A stretch of DNA of 64,000 bases from Frigoribacterium endophyticum (GTDB lineage Bacteria > Actinomycetota > Actinomycetes > Actinomycetales > Microbacteriaceae): positions 493,510-557,509 of the forward strand of contig NZ_JAAOYV010000002.1 of assembly GCF_011759585.1 (NCBI RefSeq), read 5' to 3'. Numbering within the stretch: the stretch's first letter is position 1; every line of letters begins with the position of its first letter. The position numbers and the translations under genes are program-made. Of this stretch, positions 41,897 to 51,173 are shown in pieces. The notes beneath the pieces are model-generated. The model worked only from the letters and a program-made list of their open reading frames with translations, ran no database searches and had not been told where the DNA came from.

Positions 41897-42403
41897 TCAC
41901 GCCCCCTCGGGGCGCGGGCGCCCGAAGGGCAGGCCCAGCGTCCCCTCGGCGACACGGCGGGCGTGCCGCCGCCCGGCAGGCGAGAGCCGGAAAGCATCGG
42001 CCACGGCCCGACGTGCCTCTGCGGTGCTGCGCGTCGCCCAGGCCGCGTCGATCGCGGCGACCGCGTCGGTCGCCTGCTCCGAGTCGCCGGCCTCGTCGAG
42101 GGCCCGCAGCACGTCGACCACGCTGTCGAAGGCCGCCGCCAGCTCGTCGTGCGTGCAGCCCCGCCACGCCGGCTCGGCTCCGCCCCCCTCGACCCGCATC
42201 GCGAACCCCGCGTCGACCATCGAGGCCAGCCGCGCGGTCACCGCCTCCTCCGTCGTGTCGAGACGGTCCAGGGCCCCGGTGACCAGCGCCTCCCGCGAGA
42301 CCGCCCCGCCGCCCCCTCCCTCGGCGAGCAGGTCGAGCAGGTAGACGCCCACGGGGTCCGTGGCGATGACGAGGGGAGCAGAGGCGAGACCGGAGACGTT
42401 CAT
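41897..42403 (-). CDS. Hypothetical protein, possibly winged-helix
   Basis: 168 residues; not recognised. The N-terminal 70 residues (VGVYLLDLLAEGG ... LVTGALDRLDTTEEAVTARLASMVDAGFAMR) look like a winged-helix/MarR-like arrangement of helices, and the rest is a helical Ala/Asp-rich region. It precedes the ArsR-type gene with one base between stop and GTG, so both are probably one operon. The ATG at 42403 lacks a clear ribosome-binding site or -10. Divergent from hrpA. Confidence 0.65.
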   Translation of the reverse strand: MNVSGLASAPLVIATDPVGVYLLDLLAEGGGGGAVSREALVTGALDRLDTTEEAVTARLASMVDAGFAMRVEGGGAEPAWRGCTHDELAAAFDSVVDVLRALDEAGDSEQATDAVAAIDAAWATRSTAEARRAVADAFRLSPAGRRHARRVAEGTLGLPFGRPRPEGA

Positions 42404-42526
42404 GGGGCGAGCGTGCCGCGGCGGCCGACCCGCGACTCCTGCCCGTCGACCGGCCCGGGGAGGACGCCCACGGCGAACGACCTGGGGAGGGCTGGCCGCG
42501 AGCCCCCGTCCACAGCCCCCGCGGCT

Positions 42527-42532
42527 TACCAT
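42527..42532 (+). promoter_or_regulatory. -10 element (TACCAT) of hrpA
   Basis: TACCAT 9 nt before the hrpA ATG; GGAGGG in between could serve as a ribosome-binding site on a very short leader. Confidence 0.45.
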
Positions 42533-42541
42533 GGAGGGCTC

Positions 42542-45500
42542 ATGTCTGCCGCTCCCCTGCCTCCGCTCACGATCTCGTACCCCGCCGAGCTGCCCGTCAG
42601 CCAGCGGCGCGACGACATCGCCGCCGCAATCCGCGACCACCAGGTCGTGATCGTCGCCGGCTCGACCGGCTCCGGCAAGACCACGCAGCTGCCCAAGATC
42701 TGCCTCGAGCTCGGCCGCACCAGCATCGGCCACACGCAGCCCCGACGCATCGCCGCCCGCACCATCAGCGAGCGCATCGCCGAGGAGCTCGGCCAGGAGG
42801 TCGGCGGGCTCGTCGGCTACCAGGTGCGCTTCACCGACAAGGTGTCGAGCGACACGAAGATCAAGCTGATGACGGACGGGATCCTGCTCAACGAGATCCA
42901 CTTCGACCGCGACCTGAAGCGCTACGACACGATCATCATCGACGAGGCGCACGAGCGCAGCCTCACCATCGACTTCCTGCTCGGCTACCTCAAGCAGCTG
43001 CTGCCCCGCCGCCCCGACCTCAAGCTGATCATCACCAGCGCCACCATCGACCCCGAGTCGTTCTCCGCGCACTTCGACGGCGCCCCCATCGTCGAGGTCT
43101 CCGGCCGCACCTACCCCGTCGAGATCCGGTACCGGCCGCTCGTCGCCGACGACGCGGCCAGCGCCGGCGGCGATGACGACGACGACCTCGACGAGCTCGA
43201 CGAGGCCCCGCCGCGCCGCGCCGCCGCGTCCGCGCGCTCCCCGCAGAAGAACGCCCCCGCGCCCGCGAGGGCGGACGACAAGGACTACCTGCAGGGCATC
43301 AACGAGGCCCTCGACGAGCTCGCCCGCGAGTCGAGCGGCGACGTGCTCGTCTTCCTCAGCGGCGAGAACGAGATCCGCGACGCGGAGGACGCCATCCGGG
43401 GCCGGAACCTCCCGCACACCGAGGTGCTCCCCCTCTACGGCCGCCTCAGCGCCGCCGACCAGCACCGCGTCTTCCAGCCCAGCACCACCGCCGGCACGAG
43501 ACGCCGCATCGTCCTCGCGACGAACGTCGCCGAGACCAGCCTCACCGTGCCCGGCATCAAGTACGTCGTCGACGCCGGCACCGCCCGCATCAGCCGCTAC
43601 TCCACGCGCGCCAAGGTGCAGCGCCTCCCCATCGAGGCCATCTCGCAGGCGAGCGCGAACCAGCGCTCCGGGCGCTCCGGCCGCACGAGCAGCGGCATCG
43701 CGATCCGGCTCTACAGCGAGACCGACTTCGAGAAGCGGCCCGAGTTCACCGAGCCCGAGATCCTCCGCACGAACCTCGCCGCCGTCATCCTGCAGATGAT
43801 CTCGCTCGGGCTCGGCGACATCGCGGCCTTCCCCTTCCTGCAGCCGCCGGACTCCCGGGGCATCAAGGACGGCCTCGACCTCCTCCGCGAGCTCGGCGCC
43901 GTCACGCAGGGCGGTCAGATCACGCGCGTCGGCAAGCAGCTGACCCGCCTGCCGATCGACCCCCGCCTCGCCCGCATGGTGGTCGAGTCGAAGACGCAGG
44001 GCACCACGCGCGAGGTCATCGCGATCGTCGCGGCCCTCAGCATCCAGGACCCCCGCGAGCGCCCCCTCGAGCGCCGCGCGCAGGCCGACGAGAAGCACTC
44101 GCGCTTCCGCGACCCCAAGGGCGACTTCCTCACCCTGCTCAACCTCTTCGACTACCTGGAGGACAAGCAGAGGGAGCTCAGCGGCAACGCGTTCAAGCGC
44201 CTCTGCCGCGACGAGTTCCTCAACTACCTGCGCGTGCGCGAGTGGCAGGACGTCTTCCGCCAGCTCTCCCGCGCCGCCCGACCGCTCGGCCTGCACGTCG
44301 GCGAGCGCAGCGCGAACCCGGACGGGGTGCACCGCAGCCTGCTCGCGGGGCTGCTCAGCCAGATCGGCCTGTTCGACCCGCAGAAGAAGGACTACGTCGG
44401 CGCCCGCCAGACGCGCTTCGTGCTCTTCCCCGGCAGCTCGCTCGCGAAGAAGCCGCCGGTGGCCATCATGAGCGCCGAGCTCGTCGAGACGAGTCGGCTG
44501 TTCGCCCGCGTCGCGGGGGTCATCGACCCGGCCTGGGCCGAGCCGCTCGCGCCCGACCTCGTGAAGAAGAGCTACGGCGAGCCGCACTGGGAGAAGAAGC
44601 AGGGCGCCGTCGTCGCCTACGAGCGCGTGACGCTCTACGGCGTGCCGATCGTGCCCCGCCGCCGCATCCAGTTCTCGCGCATCGACCCGGGCTACGCCCG
44701 CGAGCTGTTCATCCGGCACGCGCTGGTCGAGGGCGACTGGGAGAGCCGTCAGGCGTTCGAGGCGAAGAACCAGCAGCTGATCCGCGAGCTGACCGAGGTC
44801 GAGGAGCGCACCCGCCGCCGCGACATCCTCGTCGACGGCGACGCCGCGTTCGAGTTCTTCCAGCGGCGCATCCCCGCCGACGTCACGAGCACCCGCGACT
44901 TCGAGGGCTGGTGGCGCACCGCGAAGCAGCAGACCCCCGACCTCCTCACCATGACCGCCGCCGACCTGCTCGGCGACGACGAGCCCGACGTCGACGAGGC
45001 GGGCTTCCCGAGCACGTGGCGGCAGGGCGACCAGACGCTGACCCTGCGCTACAAGTTCGAGCCGGGGGCCGACGACGACGGCGTCACGGTGGTCGTCCCC
45101 CTGCCGCTGCTGGCGCGCCTCCGCCCGGTCGGCTTCGACTGGCAGGTGCCGGGGCTCCGCGACGAGCTGGTCACGGCGCTGATCAAGTCGCTGCCGAAGC
45201 AGATCCGCAAGAACGTCGTGCCCGCCGCCGACTGGGCGTCGAAGATCACCGCCGAGCTGCCGGCCGAGCCGCCGGCAGACGTCGACGAGCCGTTCACCGC
45301 GACCGTCGCCACCGTCATCCGCAAGCTCACCTACACGCCGGTGGCCGTCGACGACTTCGACCTCGAGCGCGTGCCCGCGCACCTCCGGGTCAGCTACGCC
45401 GTCGTCGACGAGCGCGGCCGCACGGTCGGTGTCGACAAGCGGCTCGACGTGCTCCAGGAGCGCCTCAGCGACGACATGCGCAAGAGCGTCGCCCGCGTCA

Positions 45501-46468
45501 CGCAGGGCCAGGGCCAGGGCGAAGGAGGCGCGGGTCGCTCCCGACGCGGCCGCGGCGGCCCGCAGGCGGTCGCCTCGGGCGCCCCCGCGGCGAACGCCAT
45601 CGAGCGCTCCGGCATCACCAGCTGGGACTTCGACGAGCTGCCGACCGTCGTCGACACGAAGCACGGCGACACCGTCATCCGCGCGTACCCGGCGCTGGTC
45701 GACGAGGGCACCTCGGTGGCGATCCGCCTGATGGCGACCCCTGCCGACCAGGCGCTCGAGACGCCCCGCGGCGTCCGCCGGCTGCTCATGCTCGCCGTGC
45801 CGAGCCCGGTGGCCTACGTGCAGCAGCACCTGACAGCGCCCGAGAAGCTCATCCTCGCCACCAGCCCGTACCAGAACACCGCCGCGCTCTTCGCGGACTG
45901 CCTCGTGGCCGTCGTCGACGACGTGCTGCACCGGGTGAAGCCCGACGGCCAGCTGTACACGAAGAAGGAGTTCCTCACCGTGCGCGACCGGGTCTCGGCC
46001 GCCGTGATGGACTCGATGTTCCAGACCGTGTCGCTCGTGGCCCGCACCCTCACGGCGGCGCGCGACGCCGACAAGGCGATGAAGGCGGCGACGAACATGT
46101 CGCTGCTGGCCGCCCTCACCGACATGCGGCAGCAGCGCGAGCGGCTGATCTACCCGGGCTTCGTCTCCGCGACCGGGCTGCAGCAGCTGCAGCGCGTGCC
46201 CGTCTACCTCGTCGGCGTCACGCGCCGCACGGCGAAGCTGCTCGAGGCGCCGGCGCGCGACCGGGCCTGGCTCACCGAGGTGCAGCAGGCGACGGAGCGG
46301 TACGAGGCCGCGGGCGGCACCTTCCCGCCCGCCGCCACCGCGCCTCCGGCACTCGTCCGCGCCCGGTGGCTGCTCGAGGAGTTCCGTGTCAGCCTCTTCG
46401 CGCAGGACCTCCGGCCGAGCGAGAGCGTCTCGCTGCAGCGCATCGTCAAGGTGCTCGCCTCCGCCTGA
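42542..46468 (+). CDS. hrpA: ATP-dependent RNA helicase HrpA
   Basis: 1308-residue DEAH-box helicase. Walker A GSTGSGKTTQLP (~40), DEAH box IIDEAHERS (~136), motif III ITSATID, and the motif V-VI region of the second RecA domain. An acidic, low-complexity insert (DDDDDLDELDEAPP and following) lies between the RecA domains near 215-250. The long C-terminal half carries the HrpA-specific DUF3418 region. It unwinds or remodels RNA-protein complexes. Monocistronic, ending in a 34-bp perfect palindrome. Confidence 0.95.
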   Translation: MSAAPLPPLTISYPAELPVSQRRDDIAAAIRDHQVVIVAGSTGSGKTTQLPKICLELGRTSIGHTQPRRIAARTISERIAEELGQEVGGLVGYQVRFTDKVSSDTKIKLMTDGILLNEIHFDRDLKRYDTIIIDEAHERSLTIDFLLGYLKQLLPRRPDLKLIITSATIDPESFSAHFDGAPIVEVSGRTYPVEIRYRPLVADDAASAGGDDDDDLDELDEAPPRRAAASARSPQKNAPAPARADDKDYLQGINEALDELARESSGDVLVFLSGENEIRDAEDAIRGRNLPHTEVLPLYGRLSAADQHRVFQPSTTAGTRRRIVLATNVAETSLTVPGIKYVVDAGTARISRYSTRAKVQRLPIEAISQASANQRSGRSGRTSSGIAIRLYSETDFEKRPEFTEPEILRTNLAAVILQMISLGLGDIAAFPFLQPPDSRGIKDGLDLLRELGAVTQGGQITRVGKQLTRLPIDPRLARMVVESKTQGTTREVIAIVAALSIQDPRERPLERRAQADEKHSRFRDPKGDFLTLLNLFDYLEDKQRELSGNAFKRLCRDEFLNYLRVREWQDVFRQLSRAARPLGLHVGERSANPDGVHRSLLAGLLSQIGLFDPQKKDYVGARQTRFVLFPGSSLAKKPPVAIMSAELVETSRLFARVAGVIDPAWAEPLAPDLVKKSYGEPHWEKKQGAVVAYERVTLYGVPIVPRRRIQFSRIDPGYARELFIRHALVEGDWESRQAFEAKNQQLIRELTEVEERTRRRDILVDGDAAFEFFQRRIPADVTSTRDFEGWWRTAKQQTPDLLTMTAADLLGDDEPDVDEAGFPSTWRQGDQTLTLRYKFEPGADDDGVTVVVPLPLLARLRPVGFDWQVPGLRDELVTALIKSLPKQIRKNVVPAADWASKITAELPAEPPADVDEPFTATVATVIRKLTYTPVAVDDFDLERVPAHLRVSYAVVDERGRTVGVDKRLDVLQERLSDDMRKSVARVTQGQGQGEGGAGRSRRGRGGPQAVASGAPAANAIERSGITSWDFDELPTVVDTKHGDTVIRAYPALVDEGTSVAIRLMATPADQALETPRGVRRLLMLAVPSPVAYVQQHLTAPEKLILATSPYQNTAALFADCLVAVVDDVLHRVKPDGQLYTKKEFLTVRDRVSAAVMDSMFQTVSLVARTLTAARDADKAMKAATNMSLLAALTDMRQQRERLIYPGFVSATGLQQLQRVPVYLVGVTRRTAKLLEAPARDRAWLTEVQQATERYEAAGGTFPPAATAPPALVRARWLLEEFRVSLFAQDLRPSESVSLQRIVKVLASA

Positions 46469-46483
46469 CCGCCCGCCGCCCTG

Positions 46484-46517
46484 CCGCCCGTGCCCCCGGC
46501 GCCGGGGGCACGGGCGG
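46484..46517 (+). terminator. Terminator palindrome after hrpA
   Basis: Perfect 34-bp palindrome (17-bp arms 46484-46500 / 46501-46517), 15 bp after the hrpA stop. No T-tract, as usual in high-GC actinobacteria. Confidence 0.75.
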
Positions 46518-46526
46518 CCCCCGCAC

Positions 46527-46532
46527 TAGCCT
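46527..46532 (+). promoter_or_regulatory. -10 element (TAGCCT) of the LacI-family gene
   Basis: TAGCCT 6 nt before the ATG at 46539; leaderless layout. Confidence 0.5.
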
Positions 46533-46538
46533 GGGCAG

Positions 46539-47555
46539 ATGCGCGCGACGGTGAAGGACGTGGCCGCCCTCGCGGGCGTCTCGCCGAAGACCGTCTCGAA
46601 CGTCATCAACGGCGTCGTCCGGGTCGCCCCCGACACCCGTGGCCGGGTCGAGGCGGCCCTCGCGCAGCTCGACTACGTGCCGAACCTCAGCGCCCGCGGA
46701 CTGCGCAACGGCCGCACCGGCGCGATCGCCCTGGCCTTCCCCGACCTGACGACCCCGTACAGCGCCGAGATGTCGCACTGGTTCGTCGAGGTCGCCCACG
46801 AGCGTGGCTGGTCCGTGCAGCTCGAGCAGACCGGCGTGCGGCCCGAGCGCGAGCGCGAGCTGCTGCTGCGCGGTCGCGAGCACCTCGTCGACGGCCTCGT
46901 GCTGAACCCCGTCAGCCTCGGCGAGAGCGCCATCGTCGGCGCGGAGGACCTCCCGCCGGTCGTCGTGATCGGCGAGGTCGAGCAGCACCTCGTCGACCAG
47001 GTGCGCGTCGACAGCGTCACGGCCGCCCGCGACATGACCGAGCACCTGCTCGCCCTCGGCCACCGGCGGATCGCCGTGCTCGGCTGCCCCGGCGACGGCT
47101 TCGACTCGGCCACGGCCCGGGCGCGCACCCTGGGCTGGTCGCAGGCGATGGAGGCGGCGGGGCTGCCGGTCGGCGACGACCTGCGTTGGGCCTGCCGCGC
47201 CTGGGAGCCCGAGGCCGGCGCCGCCACGGTCGCCGACGCCCTGGCCCGCGGCGAGGCCCCCGACGCCCTCTTCTGCTTCACCGACTCGCTCGCGATCGGC
47301 GCCGTCCACGCCCTCTGGAGCGCCGGCCTCCGGGTGCCCGACGACGTCTCGGTCGCCGGCTTCGACGACATCGCCGACGGCCGCTTCACCCGCCCGCCGC
47401 TGACCACCGTCCGCCTCGACAAGCGCCTCTTCGCCGAGCGCACCCTAGAGCTGCTCGCCGCGCGCATCGCCGACCGCGAGCGGGCGCCCGAGCTCGCGGT
47501 GATCCCGCACGAGGTGGTGCCCCGAGCGAGCACGGCCCGCCGGGCACGGCGCTGA
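46539..47555 (+). CDS. LacI-family transcriptional regulator
   Basis: 338 residues: N-terminal helix-turn-helix ATVKDVAALAGVSPKTVSNV (residues 3-22), hinge helix NLSARGLRNGRTGAI, and a periplasmic-binding-protein-like effector domain ending with VSVAGFDDIADGRFTRPPLTTV. Probably a repressor of a sugar pathway. The arabinoside operon 1.2 kb downstream has a dyad over its promoter and is the obvious candidate target, although an SDR gene lies between. Leaderless ATG. Confidence 0.9.
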   Translation: MRATVKDVAALAGVSPKTVSNVINGVVRVAPDTRGRVEAALAQLDYVPNLSARGLRNGRTGAIALAFPDLTTPYSAEMSHWFVEVAHERGWSVQLEQTGVRPERERELLLRGREHLVDGLVLNPVSLGESAIVGAEDLPPVVVIGEVEQHLVDQVRVDSVTAARDMTEHLLALGHRRIAVLGCPGDGFDSATARARTLGWSQAMEAAGLPVGDDLRWACRAWEPEAGAATVADALARGEAPDALFCFTDSLAIGAVHALWSAGLRVPDDVSVAGFDDIADGRFTRPPLTTVRLDKRLFAERTLELLAARIADRERAPELAVIPHEVVPRASTARRARR

Positions 47556-47687
47556 CGACGCCCGCCGCCCGCCGTCGCCCCGCTTCGCTTTCTGGATGGC
47601 GGCTGCCCGTCCGCTGTCAAGCGGTCACGAGGAGTCGCGGGTCGGCCTACCGTCGCACTCCCGTGCACGAGACCGAGAGGCGCCGCC

Positions 47688-48584
47688 ATGTCTGCTGACC
47701 AGTACGCATTCGAAGACCCCACCCAGAAGTTCGCCGACATCACCCCGAAGGCCCAGTACCTCGAGGGCGCCGGCACCGACGAGGAGCTCTCGTCGCCCGC
47801 CGACCACGGCGAGGAGACCTACCGCGGCTCGGGCCGCCTCGAGGGCCGCAAGGCGCTCGTCACGGGAGGCGACTCGGGCATCGGCGCGGCCGTCGCCATC
47901 GCCTACGCCCGCGAGGGCGCCGACGTCGCCATCAGCTACCTCGCCGAGGAGGAGGAGGACGCGCAGAAGATCGTCGCCCTCGTCGAGGCCGCCGGCCGCA
48001 AGGCCGTCGCCCTCCCCGGCGACATCACCGACCGCGAGTTCTGCACGCAGCTCGTCGAGAAGGCCGTCAGCGAGCTCGGCGGCCTCGACATCCTCGTCAA
48101 CAACGCGGGCAAGCAGCAGCACGTCGAGGACTTCCTCGAGCTCGACGACGAGAACTTCGACGAGACCTACAAGACCAACGTCTACGCGATGTTCTGGATC
48201 ACGAAGGCCGCGCTCCCCCACCTCGTGCCCGGCTCGACGATCATCAACACGACGTCGATCCAGGCGTACCAGCCGGCCCCGATGCTCGTCGACTACGCGT
48301 CGACCAAGGCCGCGATCAACACCTTCTCGAAGGGCCTCGCCATGCAGCTCGCGCCGAAGGGCATCCGCGTGAACGCGGTCGCGCCCGGCCCGATCTGGAC
48401 CCCGCTGCAGCCCGCGGGCGGACAGCCGTCGGACGCGCTGCCCGACGTCGGCAGCCAGACCGCCCTCGGCCGCTGGGGCCAGCCCGCCGAGCTCGCGCCC
48501 GCCTACGTCTTCCTGGCGTCGGGCGAGTCGAGCTACGTCGTCGGCGAGACCCTGCACGTCGACGGCGGCATGCCCACGCCGTAG
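47688..48584 (+). CDS. SDR oxidoreductase (YghA/YhdF-like)
   Basis: 298-residue classical SDR with the N-terminal extension (QKFADITPKAQYLEGAGTDE, residues ~13-32) characteristic of stress-associated glucose/aldehyde dehydrogenases of the YghA/YhxC/YdaD group. Cofactor motif TGGDSGIG at ~58-65, NNAG, and catalytic Ser-Tyr-Lys in NTTSIQAY ... YASTKAA. GAGAGG precedes the ATG; a -10-like TACCGT at 47648 would give a ~30-nt leader. Substrate unknown. A hairpin follows the stop. Confidence 0.9.
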   Translation: MSADQYAFEDPTQKFADITPKAQYLEGAGTDEELSSPADHGEETYRGSGRLEGRKALVTGGDSGIGAAVAIAYAREGADVAISYLAEEEEDAQKIVALVEAAGRKAVALPGDITDREFCTQLVEKAVSELGGLDILVNNAGKQQHVEDFLELDDENFDETYKTNVYAMFWITKAALPHLVPGSTIINTTSIQAYQPAPMLVDYASTKAAINTFSKGLAMQLAPKGIRVNAVAPGPIWTPLQPAGGQPSDALPDVGSQTALGRWGQPAELAPAYVFLASGESSYVVGETLHVDGGMPTP

Positions 48585-48600
48585 GTCGCCCCGCTCTGCC

Positions 48601-48638
48601 GGAGGGGCCGCTCGCGCATCGTCGCGGGCGGCCCCTCC
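48601..48638 (+). terminator. Terminator hairpin after the SDR gene
   Basis: 11-bp perfect arms 48601-48611 and 48628-48638 with a 16-nt loop, 16 bp after the stop. Confidence 0.6.
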
Positions 48639-48688
48639 GTCGTCGGCGGGCGGCCCCGGGGAGGCGCGGGTCGCCTCCGGATCGACGC

Positions 48689-48716
48689 TTGCGTTCGCGT
48701 TACAACGATGTAATGC
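48689..48716 (+). promoter_or_regulatory. Promoter with operator dyad of the arabinoside operon
   Basis: -35 TTGCGT (48689-48694) and -10 TAATGC (48711-48716) are 16 bp apart. Between them, and overlapping the -10, lies the dyad TTACA-ACGA-TGTAA (48700-48713), a good LacI-family operator candidate. The 5' leader is about 30 nt and includes GAAGGAG. Confidence 0.55.
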
Positions 48717-48753
48717 TGTCCGCAGTCGACGCATCACGAAGGAGTGACCACCG

Positions 48754-50133
48754 ATGACACCCCCTGAGCCCCTGTCCGGCCCGCCTCGCCCCGGCGGCTC
48801 CGCCCGCACCGGCCTGGCCGGCCTCTCCCGCCGCAGCCTGCTCCTCGGCGGCGCCGGCATCATGAGCGTGCTGGCGGTGGGCAGCTTGGCGGGCTGTGCT
48901 CCCGGCGCGACCACCGCCTCCGGCGCTGCCGTCGAGCAGCTCAAGTTCTGGCACCTGCTGAGCGGGGGCGACGGCATCAAGATGTCGGCCCTCGTCGACC
49001 AGGCCAACGAGCAGAACCCCGAGTTCCACGCGACGCAGACCGTGCTCGCCTGGGGCACGCCGTACTACACGAAGCTCGCCATGGCCTCGGCCGGCGGCCG
49101 CGCCCCTGACGTCGCGATCATGCACGCGTCGCGCGTGCCCGGCTACGCGCCCGGCGGGCTGCTCGACCCGTGGGACATCGACAAGCTCGCCTCGTACGGC
49201 CTGCGCGAGCAGGACTTCGCGCCCGCGGTCTGGAAGGCCGGGTTCAACGGCGACCAGCTGTACTCGGTCGCCCTCGACTCGCACCCCTTCATCCTGCTGT
49301 ACAACACCGACATCGCCCAGCAGGCCGGGGCTCTCGGGCCCGACGGCCGCCTCGTCGACATCAGCAGCCCCGAGCAGTTCCTCCAGGTCGCGGCCGCCAT
49401 GCAGGCGGTCACCGGCAAGCACGGCGCCTCGTGGGGGTACCTCAACGACGGCGCCCAGCTCTGGCGCATGTTCTACACGTTCTACAAGCAGCAGGGCGCC
49501 GACATGGTGCTCCGCGAGGGCGGCACCGTCGAGTACGACGAGGCCGCCGCGGTCACGGCCCTCGAGTTCATGCAGACGCTGACCGACGGCACCGCGATGG
49601 CCACCGCGAGCGACATCCAGTCCGGCATCGCCGAGTTCGTCAGCGGCGAGAGCGGGATGCTCTTCACCGGCGTGTGGGAGGTGCCGAGCGCCGAGGCGGC
49701 CGGGATCCCCTACGACGCCAGCATCATCCCGACGCTCTTCGGCACGCCGGCCGTCTACGCCGACTCGCACGCCTTCGTGCTGCCGCGGCAGAGCCAGGTC
49801 GACGACACGAAGCGGGAGGACGTCTACAGGATGGTCGCCACCATCCTGAAGGACAGCATCTCGTGGGCCGAGGCCGGGCACATCCCCGCCTACGGCCCGG
49901 TCGTCGACAGCCCCGAGTACGCGGCGCTGGTGCCGCAGTCCCACTACGCCGAGGCCGCCGAGTACCTCAACTACGACCCGCCGGCCTGGTTCTCGGGCTC
50001 CGGGTCGGACTTCCAGACGTACTTCCTCGACAGCATCCAGTCCGTGATCCTCGCGAAGGACGACGCGGCCGCGGGCATGCGCGCCTTCATCTCGCGGGTG
50101 GAGACGCAGCTGTCGCGACCGGCGCCCGTCTGA
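48754..50133 (+). CDS. ABC transporter sugar-binding lipoprotein (Tat-type signal)
   Basis: 459-residue extracellular solute-binding protein family 1. The signal peptide has a twin-arginine motif SRRSLLLGG (residues ~24-32) followed by a hydrophobic core and the lipobox LAGC, so it is probably a Tat-exported lipoprotein. KFWHLLSGGD opens the mature part. With the two permeases and the GH51 enzyme it likely takes up arabino-oligosaccharides. GAAGGAG is ~12 nt before the ATG. Confidence 0.92.
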   Translation: MTPPEPLSGPPRPGGSARTGLAGLSRRSLLLGGAGIMSVLAVGSLAGCAPGATTASGAAVEQLKFWHLLSGGDGIKMSALVDQANEQNPEFHATQTVLAWGTPYYTKLAMASAGGRAPDVAIMHASRVPGYAPGGLLDPWDIDKLASYGLREQDFAPAVWKAGFNGDQLYSVALDSHPFILLYNTDIAQQAGALGPDGRLVDISSPEQFLQVAAAMQAVTGKHGASWGYLNDGAQLWRMFYTFYKQQGADMVLREGGTVEYDEAAAVTALEFMQTLTDGTAMATASDIQSGIAEFVSGESGMLFTGVWEVPSAEAAGIPYDASIIPTLFGTPAVYADSHAFVLPRQSQVDDTKREDVYRMVATILKDSISWAEAGHIPAYGPVVDSPEYAALVPQSHYAEAAEYLNYDPPAWFSGSGSDFQTYFLDSIQSVILAKDDAAAGMRAFISRVETQLSRPAPV

Positions 50134-50204
50134 GCCGGCCCGCGCCTCCCCGTGCTCCGCCCCTCCCGCCCCACCTCCCTGCACGACGACGAAGGAGTCG
50201 ATCT

Positions 50205-51173
50205 GTGACGACCACCACGGTGACCGCCCCGGCGGCCAGCGCCGACCGCGCGGCCTCGCCCGCCCGCACCCGCACCCGGGTGCGCACCCGCTCCGGCGGG
50301 CCGAGAGACACCAAGATCGGCTGGGGCTTCGCCGCGCCGTTCACGATCCTCTTCGCGCTCTTCCTCGTCTGGCCTCTCGTGCACGGGTTCTGGCTGAGCC
50401 TCACGGGCCAGAGCCTCACCGGCCAGGGCGGCGAGCTGATCGGCTTCGCCAACTACGCCGAGGCCTTCGCCGACGGCGCGATGTGGCGCTCGATGCTCAA
50501 CACGCTGTGGTTCACGGTGCTCAGCACGATCCCGCTCGTGGTGATCGCGCTCGTGCTGGCCCTGCTCGTCAACACCGGCCTGCCGGGCCAGTGGCTCTGG
50601 CGCCTCAGCTTCTTCCTGCCCTACCTGCTGGCGTCGACCGTCGTGTCGCTGTTCTGGATCCAGCTCTACAGCCCGACGCTCGGCCCGATCAACTCGGCGC
50701 TGGCGACGGTCGGGCTGCCGCAGCCCGCCTGGCTGCAGGACCCCGACACGGCGATGATCGCCGTCGTCGCCACCACCGTCTGGTGGACGGTCGGCTTCAA
50801 CTTCCTGCTCTACCTCGCCGCGCTCCAGAACATCCCCGACCAGCAGTACGAGGCGGCCTCGCTCGACGGTGCGGGCCGCTGGCGCTCGCTGGTCTCGATC
50901 ACGATCCCGCAGCTCGGCCCCACCACCGGCCTGATCGTCATCCTCCAGGTGCTCGCGTCGCTCAAGGTCTTCGACCAGATCTACCAGATGACGAACGGCG
51001 GCCCGGCCGGCACGACCCGCTCGACCGTGCAGTACATCTTCGAGACCGGCTTCACCGGCTACCGCTTCGGCTACTCCAGCGCCATCTCGTACATCTTCTT
51101 CGCCGTCATCGTCGTGATCTCGATCGCACAGTTCGCGGCCACGGCCCGCAACCGCAAGGGAGCCCAGAAGTGA
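50205..51173 (+). CDS. ABC sugar permease 1 (MalF-type)
   Basis: 322-residue permease with six helices after a basic N-terminal tail. The EAA motif is YEAASLDGAGRWRSLVSITIPQL (residues ~220-242 region). GTG start with GAAGGAG 7 nt upstream. It pairs with the next permease to form the transmembrane channel for the sugar bound by the preceding lipoprotein. Usual size. Confidence 0.93.
   Translation: MTTTTVTAPAASADRAASPARTRTRVRTRSGGPRDTKIGWGFAAPFTILFALFLVWPLVHGFWLSLTGQSLTGQGGELIGFANYAEAFADGAMWRSMLNTLWFTVLSTIPLVVIALVLALLVNTGLPGQWLWRLSFFLPYLLASTVVSLFWIQLYSPTLGPINSALATVGLPQPAWLQDPDTAMIAVVATTVWWTVGFNFLLYLAALQNIPDQQYEAASLDGAGRWRSLVSITIPQLGPTTGLIVILQVLASLKVFDQIYQMTNGGPAGTTRSTVQYIFETGFTGYRFGYSSAISYIFFAVIVVISIAQFAATARNRKGAQK

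Noticed and set aside
41897-45931. Very long open frame on the minus strand opposite hrpA
   Set aside because: High-GC antisense artefact with no domain; hrpA on the plus strand has all helicase motifs. Only its last 168 codons form a separate plausible gene.
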